Positions 17,948 through 27,188 of a stretch of DNA of 64,000 nucleotides are shown here, piece after piece. Position 1 is the stretch's first letter; every line of letters starts with the position of its first letter. The notes under the pieces were generated by a model. The model saw nothing but the letters and a program-made list of their open reading frames with translations. It was not told the origin of the DNA and searched no databases. This stretch comes from Cephaloticoccus sp. (GTDB lineage Bacteria > Verrucomicrobiota > Verrucomicrobiia > Opitutales > Opitutaceae), in assembly GCA_030833445.1 (NCBI GenBank), contig JAURHD010000002.1, positions 124,001 through 188,000 on the forward strand, read 5' to 3'. The position numbers and the translations under genes were made by a program.

Positions 17948-20161
17948 ATGATATCACCTTCCCGACTGGCCCGGCAAAGTATCCTCCTGCTACTCTTAGC
18001 CCTCGTTGCCGGACCGGCCTTTGCGATCACCGACCGCAAATTCTCGACCTCCCCCACCCTGGCCGCGGAAGCCCGCACCATGGTGCAGCTGCTGTCGCAG
18101 GCGCATTACAACCGGGATGCCGTGCGCAGCAGCAACTATGCGGAAGTGGTTGCTGACTACATGGGGTTTCTCGATGGCCAGCGGATGTTCTTCCTCAAAA
18201 GCGATCGGGAAGAATTCGAAAAGCGCTACAGCAACAGCCTCTACTGGAACATCCTGCGATTGGGCAACATCGACGCCGCTTATGAAATATTTGACGTTTA
18301 TGAACAGCACGTCGAATCCCGGGTGAATTGGATTTTCGATAATCTCGATACCGTCAGCCAAGACCTTGAAACCGAGGATCTCTATCGGATCGACCGGAGC
18401 AAAGTGCAATGGCCCATCAACGCCCTCGAGTCGGATGATCTGTGGCGTAATCGGTTGAAATACGAGCTGATCGGCGAACTCTTGAACAAGAAAACACCTG
18501 AGGAAGCCAAGCAGGCGGTCCACAAGCGTTACGAGCGACTCCTCAAAAATATCGGTGATATGGAGGGATCAGATCTGGCCGAATATTTCCTTTCGTCTGT
18601 CGCTCACCTGTATGATCCGCACTCCACCTATTTCTCCGCGGAGACTTTCGAGGACTTCGGCATCCAAATGAAACTCGAACTGGTGGGCATTGGGGCAATG
18701 CTCGGCTTGGAAGACGATTATTGCGTGGTGCGGGAAATCGTGCCCGGCGGTCCCGCTGATCTAAGCAAGCAGCTCAAACCGAATGACAAGATCATTTCGG
18801 TTTCACAGGACAGTGGTGAGCCCACCGAGATTATCGGAATGAAATTGCGCAAAATAGTGGACATGATCCGCGGCGAGAAGGGCACGAACGTGCATCTGCT
18901 GGTGCAACCCGGCGATGCCCTCGATCCAGCCACACGCAAGGAAATCGTGATCACGCGGGATGTGGTCAAATTAAACTCCGCCCGGGCCCACGCAGGAATT
19001 TTCCAAGTGCCAGGCAAAGACGGCACTACGGTGCCCATTGGCGTGATTGCCCTGCCTTCATTTTACGGACCCGCTGACGACGGAGATACTGACGCGGAAA
19101 AATCCAGCGCTTCAAACGACGTCGCTACTTTGATTGATCAACTCAAGGAAGCCGGGGTGTCTGGTCTGGTGCTTGATCTGCGCCGCAATGGCGGCGGCTT
19201 CTTGTCGGAGGCCATCGATCTAACGGGTCTGTTCATCAAGCAAGGGCCGGTCGTGCAGGTCAAAAATTACGCCGGGGAAATCCAAGTCGATGCTGATGAA
19301 TCCAACAAAATCGCCTACGACGGACCCCTGGCGGTATTGGTTGATCGTTTCAGTGCCTCCGCCTCCGAGATCGTCACTGGTGCACTGCAAAACTATGGTC
19401 GCGCCATCGTGGTAGGCGACAGTTCCACCCACGGCAAAGGTTCGGTGCAAACCATCTTGGAGATGAAGAACTTTGTCCCGCAACTGGCTCGCTCCCCGCT
19501 CAAAACCGGTGCGACCAAGCTGACCATTCAGAAATACTATTTGCCCAACGGAAATTCCACCCAGCTCAAGGGAGTGGTGCCCGATATTGTGCTCCCCTCA
19601 CGCGAGGACTATCTGCCCATCGGCGAGAGTGATCTGCCACATGCCTTGGTCTGGGACGAAGTCCCAACTACGTTTTTCGAAGGCAAGCCCCTGAATGCGG
19701 ATTTGGTCGGTTTTCTTAAAACCGCGAGTTTGTTGCGCCAGGAAGAATTACCCGAATTCGCTTACCTGCGCAAAGGGGTCAATTGGTTCAAGGAGCGCCA
19801 ACAGGATAAATTGGTTTCCCTGAATCTGGATCGGCGGCGCGAACAACAAACCGAAGACAAAGCCTTCCTCAAGGAACTGAAGCAGGAAAAGAAACAACTG
19901 GCTGACCTGGATTTCCCTTATCAGGAATTCCGCCTCGGTCCTCCGCCGCCTCCCCCAATCAAAGCCGAACCCAAGGCTGATGACCTTGACGACGAGGATG
20001 AGGACTTGGCGGATGCCGACGAGAACGCAGCATTCTCTAAAGTAGATGTGCACTTAAAGGAATGTCTGCGCGTGGTCGGTGACGCGATCGCCTTGGCCCA
20101 AAACAAACAATATTGGGTCAGCAATCGACCGCCATTGACCGCACCCGCGGACAAAGGTTAG
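17948..20161 (+). CDS. Carboxy-terminal processing / tail-specific protease (S41, Prc-like)
   Basis: PDZ region, GLVLDLRRNGGGFLSEAIDLTGLF, DRFSASASEIVTGALQNYGRA. Confidence 0.92.
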   Translation: MISPSRLARQSILLLLLALVAGPAFAITDRKFSTSPTLAAEARTMVQLLSQAHYNRDAVRSSNYAEVVADYMGFLDGQRMFFLKSDREEFEKRYSNSLYWNILRLGNIDAAYEIFDVYEQHVESRVNWIFDNLDTVSQDLETEDLYRIDRSKVQWPINALESDDLWRNRLKYELIGELLNKKTPEEAKQAVHKRYERLLKNIGDMEGSDLAEYFLSSVAHLYDPHSTYFSAETFEDFGIQMKLELVGIGAMLGLEDDYCVVREIVPGGPADLSKQLKPNDKIISVSQDSGEPTEIIGMKLRKIVDMIRGEKGTNVHLLVQPGDALDPATRKEIVITRDVVKLNSARAHAGIFQVPGKDGTTVPIGVIALPSFYGPADDGDTDAEKSSASNDVATLIDQLKEAGVSGLVLDLRRNGGGFLSEAIDLTGLFIKQGPVVQVKNYAGEIQVDADESNKIAYDGPLAVLVDRFSASASEIVTGALQNYGRAIVVGDSSTHGKGSVQTILEMKNFVPQLARSPLKTGATKLTIQKYYLPNGNSTQLKGVVPDIVLPSREDYLPIGESDLPHALVWDEVPTTFFEGKPLNADLVGFLKTASLLRQEELPEFAYLRKGVNWFKERQQDKLVSLNLDRRREQQTEDKAFLKELKQEKKQLADLDFPYQEFRLGPPPPPPIKAEPKADDLDDEDEDLADADENAAFSKVDVHLKECLRVVGDAIALAQNKQYWVSNRPPLTAPADKG

Positions 20162-21006
20162 TCCACCCAGGCGAAGGCATAGCGCGGCCGGCCCGTCAAA
20201 TCGGCCGCGAACTCGAAACGCGCATAACCTGCCGTGGTGAACAAACGCGCAAGTTCCTCGTGCTGGGCAATTCCGGTTTCCATGGCAATCAATCCACTAT
20301 GTTCCAGATGGGCCAAGGCATGGCCAATAATGTGACGATAGGCCTCCAAACCGGTTATGCCCGGGGTTAGGGCTACTCGGGGTTCATAATTGCGGACTTC
20401 GGCCAATGAATCCGCGGTTTCCTCGGCCGACAAATATGGAGGATTCGCCACTATCAGCTGAAATTTCGCGTCGCCAGAAAGCTGCCCAAACCAATCGGAC
20501 TGTAGAACCGAGACGCGATCACCCAAAGACAGAGATTTAGTATTTTCCGTGGCCAGCGCTATGGCTTCAGAACTGATATCAAGGGCCGCTACCTGCGTTT
20601 TGGGATAATGGGCAGCCAAGGCCAGAGCGATTGCTCCACTACCCGTGCCCAGATCCAGAATCGTCGTCGGCGGCTGGGGCAATTTCGCCACCACTAGCGA
20701 CAGCAAGTATTCGGTCTCCGGTCGCGGAATCAGCGCCCGTCGGTCAACCTTCAGTGTTATCCCAAAGAAATCCGTTTCACCGACAATATATTGCAGAGGT
20801 TCGCGTTGCCCGCGACGACGGACCATACCCCGAATCTGCTCTAATTCGGATTCAATCAGCGGCCGTTCAAACTGCAGATAGAGCTGCATCCGCGGCAGAC
20901 CCATGGCATGGCCAACCAAGTGCTCGGCATTCAGTCGGGCATTCTCAACGCCTTTGCCGGTCAGATATTCCGTCGTCTTCTTGATGATATCGAGAACCGT
21001 ATGCAT
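20158..21006 (-). CDS. prmC: Release factor glutamine methyltransferase
   Basis: NPPY motif (IVANPPYLS), next to prfA. Confidence 0.92.
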   Translation of the reverse strand: MHTVLDIIKKTTEYLTGKGVENARLNAEHLVGHAMGLPRMQLYLQFERPLIESELEQIRGMVRRRGQREPLQYIVGETDFFGITLKVDRRALIPRPETEYLLSLVVAKLPQPPTTILDLGTGSGAIALALAAHYPKTQVAALDISSEAIALATENTKSLSLGDRVSVLQSDWFGQLSGDAKFQLIVANPPYLSAEETADSLAEVRNYEPRVALTPGITGLEAYRHIIGHALAHLEHSGLIAMETGIAQHEELARLFTTAGYARFEFAADLTGRPRYAFAWVD

Positions 21007-21014
21007 GAGCCAAC

Positions 21015-22112
21015 TTAGTATCCGGTGCCGATTCCACGGTTAAGGGCCGCAAGTTTCTCCGCATGGACCGCGCGTTGCAGTGCGGTCAGGAGGGTGCCAA
21101 TATCGCCTTCCATCACCTCGGGTAGATTTTGCAAGGTGAGGCCGATGCGGTGATCAGTCACCCGGTTCTGGGGGAAATTATAAGTCCGAATACGTTCGCT
21201 GCGATCACCCGAGCCAACCTGACTTTTCCGTTCGCTGGCATACTTGGCCTTTTCCTCATCCTCACGCAATTTGAGCAGACGTGAACGCAGCACCGTCATG
21301 GCCTTCGCTTTGTTCTTCAGTTGCGAACGCTCATCCGCGCACTGCACGATCAACCCGCTGGGCTTGTGTTGGATTTGAACGGCGGAGTCGGTGGTATTTA
21401 CGCCCTGCCCACCCGGACCACTCGCCCGGCAAACGGAAATCTCCAGATCCTGCGGGTCTATTTGGATATCCACTTCCTGCGCTTCCGGCAGCACGGCCAC
21501 AGTCACAGTTGAGGTATGAATGCGGCCATTGGCTTCGGTCACGGGCACGCGTTGCACGCGCTGCACACCACTTTCGTATTTCAGTTGTTTGTAAACATCG
21601 GTGCCGACGATCAGGAATATTACCTCTTTGAGACCGCCACGCTCCGAAGGACTGCTGCTCATGGGTTGAATCTTCCAACCCTGATCCTCGGCGTAACGGG
21701 TGTAGAGCCGGTAAAGTTCTGCCGCGAAGAGACTGGCTTCATCCCCACCAGTGCCCGCGCGGATTTCAAACACCGTGTTCCGCGAATCGGTGGGATCGGG
21801 AGGAATCATCGCCAACAGGATCGTGGCATACAAATCCGACAATTCCTGTTGCATGGCTGGCACTTCTGACTGGGCCAACTCACGCAATTCGGCGTCTGCC
21901 GCCGTATCCTTGCCGAGTGCCACCGCCTCCACCAGGTTGACCTCCAACTTGGCATATTTGGTGTGATCCGCGATCAGTTCACCCAAGCGCTGATGTTCAC
22001 GGGTCACATCGGCCGCGCGGCGCGAATTATTATAAAAGGTCGGATCCGCCATCTGGGCGGCCAGTTCTTCAAAGCGTTGTCTAAAGGGAGTTATGTCGGG
22101 CAGGGCATCCAT
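21015..22112 (-). CDS. prfA: Peptide chain release factor 1
   Basis: GGQ motif in RASGPGGQGVNTTDSAVQIQHKPSG. Confidence 0.95.
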   Translation of the reverse strand: MDALPDITPFRQRFEELAAQMADPTFYNNSRRAADVTREHQRLGELIADHTKYAKLEVNLVEAVALGKDTAADAELRELAQSEVPAMQQELSDLYATILLAMIPPDPTDSRNTVFEIRAGTGGDEASLFAAELYRLYTRYAEDQGWKIQPMSSSPSERGGLKEVIFLIVGTDVYKQLKYESGVQRVQRVPVTEANGRIHTSTVTVAVLPEAQEVDIQIDPQDLEISVCRASGPGGQGVNTTDSAVQIQHKPSGLIVQCADERSQLKNKAKAMTVLRSRLLKLREDEEKAKYASERKSQVGSGDRSERIRTYNFPQNRVTDHRIGLTLQNLPEVMEGDIGTLLTALQRAVHAEKLAALNRGIGTGY

Positions 22113-22215
22113 AGCAGGAATGGGAAGGAGATTTGCGAATTGCGTGAACCGCTACTTTGCGGCTTCTAACTAGGCACAGGTATCCGGTGGATTTCCCTAC
22201 CGGTGCTGATTCGCA

Positions 22216-23241
22216 ATGCCGACTACACTTTTCACACAGAACACCATCGCCTGTATTTGGGATTTCGACAAGACCCTAATACCGGGTTACATGCAGGCTC
22301 CCCTCTTTCGTCGGCACGGCGTGGATGAGAGCGTCTTTTGGGCCGAGACCAATGCCATGCTTGAGCAATATCGCAAGCGCGGCTACCACCTCTCGGGCGA
22401 AATCAGCTATCTGAATCATATTCTGACCTACGTTCTGGCGGGTAAGTTTGGCCGTCTCAACAATCAGTTGCTGCGGGAATACGGCGCGGACATCGAATTC
22501 TATCCGGGTCTACCGGGCTTTTTCGATCTTTCCAAATCCTACGCGGAGGAGAAACCCGAATATCGCAAACACGAGATTCAACTGGAGCATTATATCGTCA
22601 GCACTGGCTTGGCTGAAATGATCCGGGGTAGTGCCATCGCGCCGCATGTCGATGGTATCTGGGGTTGCGAGTTCATTGAGAGCCCCCTGCAACCCGGCTT
22701 CCTGAAGCAGCGGGAAATGGAGCTGTCAGCCGATGCGGTGATCGCCCAGATCGGCATGGTCATCGACAACACCACCAAGACCAAGGCGCTCTTTGAAATC
22801 AACAAAGGCACCAACAAGAATCCGGCCATCGACGTAAACTCCAATGTGAAACCGGAGGACCGGCGCATCCCGTTTCAGAACATGATCTATATCGCCGATG
22901 GTCCAAGCGACATCCCCAGTTTCTCCGTTGTCAAAGGTGGCGGTGGCCGCACCTACGGCGTCTACAATCCCGACCACGGCGGTGAATTTGAACAAAATGA
23001 CCGCCTGCTCCAGGCCGGGCGTATCCACGGTTATGGCCCGGCCGATTACACCAAGGGCAGCAGCACGTCTCGCTGGTTGCGGATGCATGTGCACGCGATC
23101 TGTGACCGCATTGTCTCAGACCGCGAACAAGCGGTGACCAAACAAACCAGCAAACCTCCGCGCCATCTCAATCTGACACCTGAGGAAGAAGAAGCTTTGC
23201 GGGTAGCCAAGCAACCCAAGCAAAGTTCCTTTCTCGAGTAA
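22216..23241 (+). CDS. HAD family hydrolase
   Basis: WDFDKTLIPGYM (DxDxT) and IADGPSDIPSF. Confidence 0.8.
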   Translation: MPTTLFTQNTIACIWDFDKTLIPGYMQAPLFRRHGVDESVFWAETNAMLEQYRKRGYHLSGEISYLNHILTYVLAGKFGRLNNQLLREYGADIEFYPGLPGFFDLSKSYAEEKPEYRKHEIQLEHYIVSTGLAEMIRGSAIAPHVDGIWGCEFIESPLQPGFLKQREMELSADAVIAQIGMVIDNTTKTKALFEINKGTNKNPAIDVNSNVKPEDRRIPFQNMIYIADGPSDIPSFSVVKGGGGRTYGVYNPDHGGEFEQNDRLLQAGRIHGYGPADYTKGSSTSRWLRMHVHAICDRIVSDREQAVTKQTSKPPRHLNLTPEEEEALRVAKQPKQSSFLE

Positions 23242-23261
23242 GGTCCCGCGTTTCTCCCAAC

Positions 23262-23292
23262 AAAAAAGGCGCACCCTAAGGTGCGCCTTTTG
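23262..23292 (+). terminator. Rho-independent terminator (usable both ways)
   Basis: AAAAAAGGCGCACC-CTAA-GGTGCGCCTTTT. Confidence 0.85.
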
Positions 23293-23311
23293 AATTTATT
23301 GGCCGACCAAC

Positions 23312-23880
23312 TTAACGACCACCCGATGGACTCACAGGAGTTACCACACTCGGATCAACCGGAGTGATTGGCGTCGTGATGGTCGGAGTCGCTGTGGTAT
23401 TTGTAGTAGTCGTGGTGGTCGTTGTTTGACCAGCGGCATTGGTAGTCGTCGTGCTGGTTGTCTGCTGGACCGTAGGGGCCGTAGCTGTCACTCCGGAAGT
23501 ATTTGCCGCATTACCTTGAGTGGTCCCGGTGGTTGCACCGGCGGCAGCTGCACTGGAAATACTAGTGGCAGAGGCCGTGGCCCCACCCCGTGCCGCCGAG
23601 GTCGCGGCCGCATTACTGGCCGCGTTGGTAATCGCTTGAGCGACCGTTGCCGCATTGCTCGTGGCAGTTCCGCTCGAAGTGGCGGTGGCCACGGTTGTTT
23701 TAACCGCACCTTGCACGGCTGCTTCAGTAACGGCAGCGGCAGCAGTCGAAGCTGCTGCGGAGGCATTCGTTGCTGCACAAGGTCCCCCGCATCGGCCTGA
23801 TTACGGGCCAAACTGAGGGCAAATCGGTAGAGCGGCGCGTAATGCACATCCACCAATTGGGTAAAAGCCTTGTTGCTCAT
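23312..23880 (-). pseudogene. ECF sigma factor N-terminal fragment joined to Ala/Thr-rich low-complexity frame
   Basis: MSNKAFTQLVDVHYAPLYRFALSLARNQADAGDLVQQ (sigma region 2 start) then shift into TNASAAASTAAAAVTEAAVQGAVKTTV... frame (23312..23716 ORF). Confidence 0.6.
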
Positions 23881-23937
23881 CGTAGATCTGAGATACTCGA
23901 AGGTTCTTTATTCCCGGAAACTCGATTAACTGCAACT

Positions 23938-26304
23938 ATGCTTCTGTTTCACCTGCCACCCAATTTGCCCGCCGCCATTGCACGCGGCGCGATTCCGCTT
24001 AGGGTGGAGCTTGAACTCGATACCGCCCTTGATCCGGCACTTTTGCCTCCGTTGGCCCTGCTCCAACGTTGGTGCGGCGCGGCGGAGCCCCCCAAATTCA
24101 TCCAACTTTCGCGCCAGCAACTCACCGAACTCGTTCACGCTGCATCCGATCTGCCCATCTTCTGTGATAAGGGCCGGGATACCAGCTGGCCCTACCCTGA
24201 CCTCTTGACCGCCAAAGCCATCCAACCTGAAGCGCCTGACGCCGCCCCCACTGAAATCCAACGCCGGCCACGCGAACGGGACATCACACCTGCAGTTATC
24301 GACGGCAGTGAGCATTACCTTGCGATCACGCTGCCGTCACGCGAACACCACGGTTATCGTTCGATGTTGGAGTTCTTGAAATCCAACGGCTTCACCCTTG
24401 AACCATCAAATCGCAAGTGGTGGCTGCGTGACCGCCACAAGGTGCTCAACTTGCTCGCGGAACATGGGCATCGCCTCCGTGAGAATTTCGATGCCGATTT
24501 CACGGACAATTTCCTCGAGCGCACGGCCAATTTGCACGACGCCAATATCACCGCGGATGTAGCGGAAAACGGGGACGAGTTCGTTTTGAATCTCGACTTG
24601 CATGCGGGTAACGCCCCGGAAGCGGAAGTGCGCGCGGCCCTTGCCACGGGGCGTAACTATATCGAGCACGACGGACGGATTTACCTGCTCGACCAGGCCC
24701 GCTTGGAAAAACTGGGCGCGGCCCAGAAGGCCCTGAACAGTTCAGCTCAGAGCACGGCCGCCGCTCATACATCACTCCGCATCACCCGCGCCCGGGTGCC
24801 GGAGGCCCAGTCCATTATCGACGAACTCTCGCCCAACTTCCAGCCCTCCACGGCTTGGAGTGAACGCAGTCGGGCCTTGCGCGAACTCACCGCTCTCCCC
24901 CGGGCTCCGATCCCGACGGAATATGAGACCTTGTTGCGTCCCTATCAGCGGCTCGGCGCAGCCTGGCTCTGGTATCTGCACAATCAAGGCCTGGGCGGAG
25001 TGCTCGCCGACGAAATGGGTCTCGGCAAAACCCTGCAGGCGCTCGCCCTTTTGGTCGCATTGCCGATCGACGCCAACACCACCCGCCTGGTCGTCGCCCC
25101 CGCTTCCCTGCTGGAAAACTGGCGCCGCGAAACTGCCAAGTTCACCCCGCAACTCCGCGTTTTTGTCCATCACGGCAACCAGCGGTTGAAGAGCGCCACC
25201 CAATTCGCGGGACACGATTTGGTCATCACCAGTTACGGCACGCTCACCCGCGATAAAAAGGTTTTCGCGAGCGTCGAGTTCGCCTGTGCCATGGCCGACG
25301 AAGCCCAGCACATCAAGAACCGGCACTCACAGAACGCCACCGCCCTACGCGCCCTACGCGCCAAGACCCGCTTCGTGCTGACCGGCACCCCGCTCGAAAA
25401 CTCATTCGATGATCTGCGTTCATTGTTCACCTTCTTGATGCCGGGTCTGCTTGAGATCATGCCGACCGGCACTCGTGGTGACGAACGTGCCTGGCACGAT
25501 GAACGCCTGCGCCAACGCACCGCTCCCTATATTCTCCGTCGCACCAAATTGGCCGTGGCCCCGGAACTGCCCGAGAAGATCGAGCAAATCCTTTGGTGCG
25601 AACCAACACCGGCGCAGCAGACTCTCTACCGCCAATTCCAAGAGAAGTCAGAACGCGAAATGCTCGATCTGGCCGCCGGTGGCGCCACCGAAGGCCGCTT
25701 GCGCATGGCCACACTCACGCAACTCCTGCGCTTGCGTCAAATTTGCTGCGACCCCCGCTTGGTCGACCCTGATTCCGTCGCCAAACACTCCTCAAAACTG
25801 GAGGCACTCCGCGAGTTATTGGCCGAAGCCATCGATGATGGTCACCGGGTGCTGGTGTTTTCGCAATTCACCTCCCTGCTCGCCCTCCTGCGCCCTGATC
25901 TTGAATCTCAGGATATCGATTATTGTTATCTCGACGGATCGATGTCGGCGAAGCAGCGGCAGACCGAGGTCGACCGCTTCCAGAATAATTCCGACATCCC
26001 GCTGTTCCTGCTTTCACTCAAGGCCGGCGGCACGGGTCTCAATTTGACCGGCGCAGATATTGTGGTGCATCTCGATCCGTGGTGGAATCCGGCGGTCGAA
26101 GCCCAGGCCACCGACCGGGCGCACCGCATCGGCCAAACTCGCACCGTCACCAGCTACAAGTTGATTTGCAGCGGCACGGTGGAGGAAAAGGTGCTCGCTT
26201 TGCAGGACGAAAAACGCGCGCTTCTCGCCGGCGTCTTCGAAGCCAGCGACGCAACTACGGCCAAACTCTCCCTCAACGATCTGCAATCCTTGTTGAAAGA
26301 TTAA
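23938..26304 (+). CDS. SNF2-family DEAD/DEAH box helicase
   Basis: DEMGLGKTLQALALL (Walker A), MADEAQHIKN (Walker B), LSLKAGGTGLNLTGADIVVHLDPWWNPAVEAQATDRAHRIGQ. Confidence 0.95.
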   Translation: MLLFHLPPNLPAAIARGAIPLRVELELDTALDPALLPPLALLQRWCGAAEPPKFIQLSRQQLTELVHAASDLPIFCDKGRDTSWPYPDLLTAKAIQPEAPDAAPTEIQRRPRERDITPAVIDGSEHYLAITLPSREHHGYRSMLEFLKSNGFTLEPSNRKWWLRDRHKVLNLLAEHGHRLRENFDADFTDNFLERTANLHDANITADVAENGDEFVLNLDLHAGNAPEAEVRAALATGRNYIEHDGRIYLLDQARLEKLGAAQKALNSSAQSTAAAHTSLRITRARVPEAQSIIDELSPNFQPSTAWSERSRALRELTALPRAPIPTEYETLLRPYQRLGAAWLWYLHNQGLGGVLADEMGLGKTLQALALLVALPIDANTTRLVVAPASLLENWRRETAKFTPQLRVFVHHGNQRLKSATQFAGHDLVITSYGTLTRDKKVFASVEFACAMADEAQHIKNRHSQNATALRALRAKTRFVLTGTPLENSFDDLRSLFTFLMPGLLEIMPTGTRGDERAWHDERLRQRTAPYILRRTKLAVAPELPEKIEQILWCEPTPAQQTLYRQFQEKSEREMLDLAAGGATEGRLRMATLTQLLRLRQICCDPRLVDPDSVAKHSSKLEALRELLAEAIDDGHRVLVFSQFTSLLALLRPDLESQDIDYCYLDGSMSAKQRQTEVDRFQNNSDIPLFLLSLKAGGTGLNLTGADIVVHLDPWWNPAVEAQATDRAHRIGQTRTVTSYKLICSGTVEEKVLALQDEKRALLAGVFEASDATTAKLSLNDLQSLLKD

Positions 26305-26363
26305 AGTCTTAACGCCGGAACAACCTCGCCACAAGAGTGGGTGGTGTTTTCACATTCTATCCC

Positions 26364-27179
26364 ATGCGCCCTTCCCTCATTCGCTCCCGCCTCAAACAAA
26401 ACCAGGCCGTTCGCATTGCCTGCATGTATTATCCGGTCGCGATGATGCCGGCCCATGCCGCCCAAGCTGGCTTCGACGCCATCTGGCTGGATGCAGAGCA
26501 CAACACTTGGGATCGACGCGAGCTGCAGCGCATGATTGGGCTGCACCATCTGGCCAACATTGATTGCATCGTTCGCACCGGCAGTCGCAATGCGACCGAT
26601 CTGTATCATCTGCTCGAGGATGGTGCTACCGGCCTGATGATCCCGCTGGTCAATACCGCCACCGATGCCAAGGCCCTCGCGCAGGCCGTCAAATTCTTCC
26701 CCCTCGGCGAACGCGGTCTCGATGGCGCCAGTCTCGACAACAATTATTATCTGCAAGGCACAACGACCTACACAGCGGACGCCAACCGGGAAACCTTTCT
26801 CATCTTGCAGATCGAAACCCCCGAAGCCTTGTCCAATGTCGAGGCCATTGCCGCGACTCCCGGCGTCGACGGTCTCTTTATCGGACCTGGTGATCTCTCA
26901 CTCCGTCTGGGTTGTCCCCTCGATTGGAGTCATCCCAAGATGGCCGCGGCTCAGGATGCGGTGGCCGCGGCTGCCGCCAAAAACAAGCTGGCATGGGGCC
27001 ACCCCGCCGGGACCGTTGAGCAAATGCAATCCATGATGGCCAAAGGCGCCCGACTGATCGCGCACGGCAGTGACTTTGGCGCGGTAATGGTGGGATTGGC
27101 GAATGCCGGTAAAACCTTGGCCGCAGCCATGGAAAACAAACCGACCGACGCCTCAGCGGGTGCCGCTTTCAATCCCTGA
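26364..27179 (+). CDS. HpcH/HpaI aldolase family protein (2-keto-3-deoxy-sugar acid aldolase-like)
   Basis: WLDAEHNTWDRRELQRMI, LQIETPEALSNVEAIAATPGVDGLFIGPGDLSLRLG. Confidence 0.88.
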   Translation: MRPSLIRSRLKQNQAVRIACMYYPVAMMPAHAAQAGFDAIWLDAEHNTWDRRELQRMIGLHHLANIDCIVRTGSRNATDLYHLLEDGATGLMIPLVNTATDAKALAQAVKFFPLGERGLDGASLDNNYYLQGTTTYTADANRETFLILQIETPEALSNVEAIAATPGVDGLFIGPGDLSLRLGCPLDWSHPKMAAAQDAVAAAAAKNKLAWGHPAGTVEQMQSMMAKGARLIAHGSDFGAVMVGLANAGKTLAAAMENKPTDASAGAAFNP

Positions 27180-27188
27180 CCGGATGCT

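Noticed and set aside
22113-22215. Leader before the HAD gene as a possible riboswitch
   Set aside because: Only weak GC-rich pairing (CCGGTGG / CTACCGG); no known riboswitch core recognised
23338-23480. GT/GG-rich triplet-like stretch as possible CRISPR or VNTR
   Set aside because: No regular spacer/repeat period; explained by Thr/Pro codons of the low-complexity reverse frame
25345-25368. Tandem GCCCTACGC repeat
   Set aside because: Two-copy in-frame repeat (ALRALRAK) within the SNF2 helicase; too short to be meaningful
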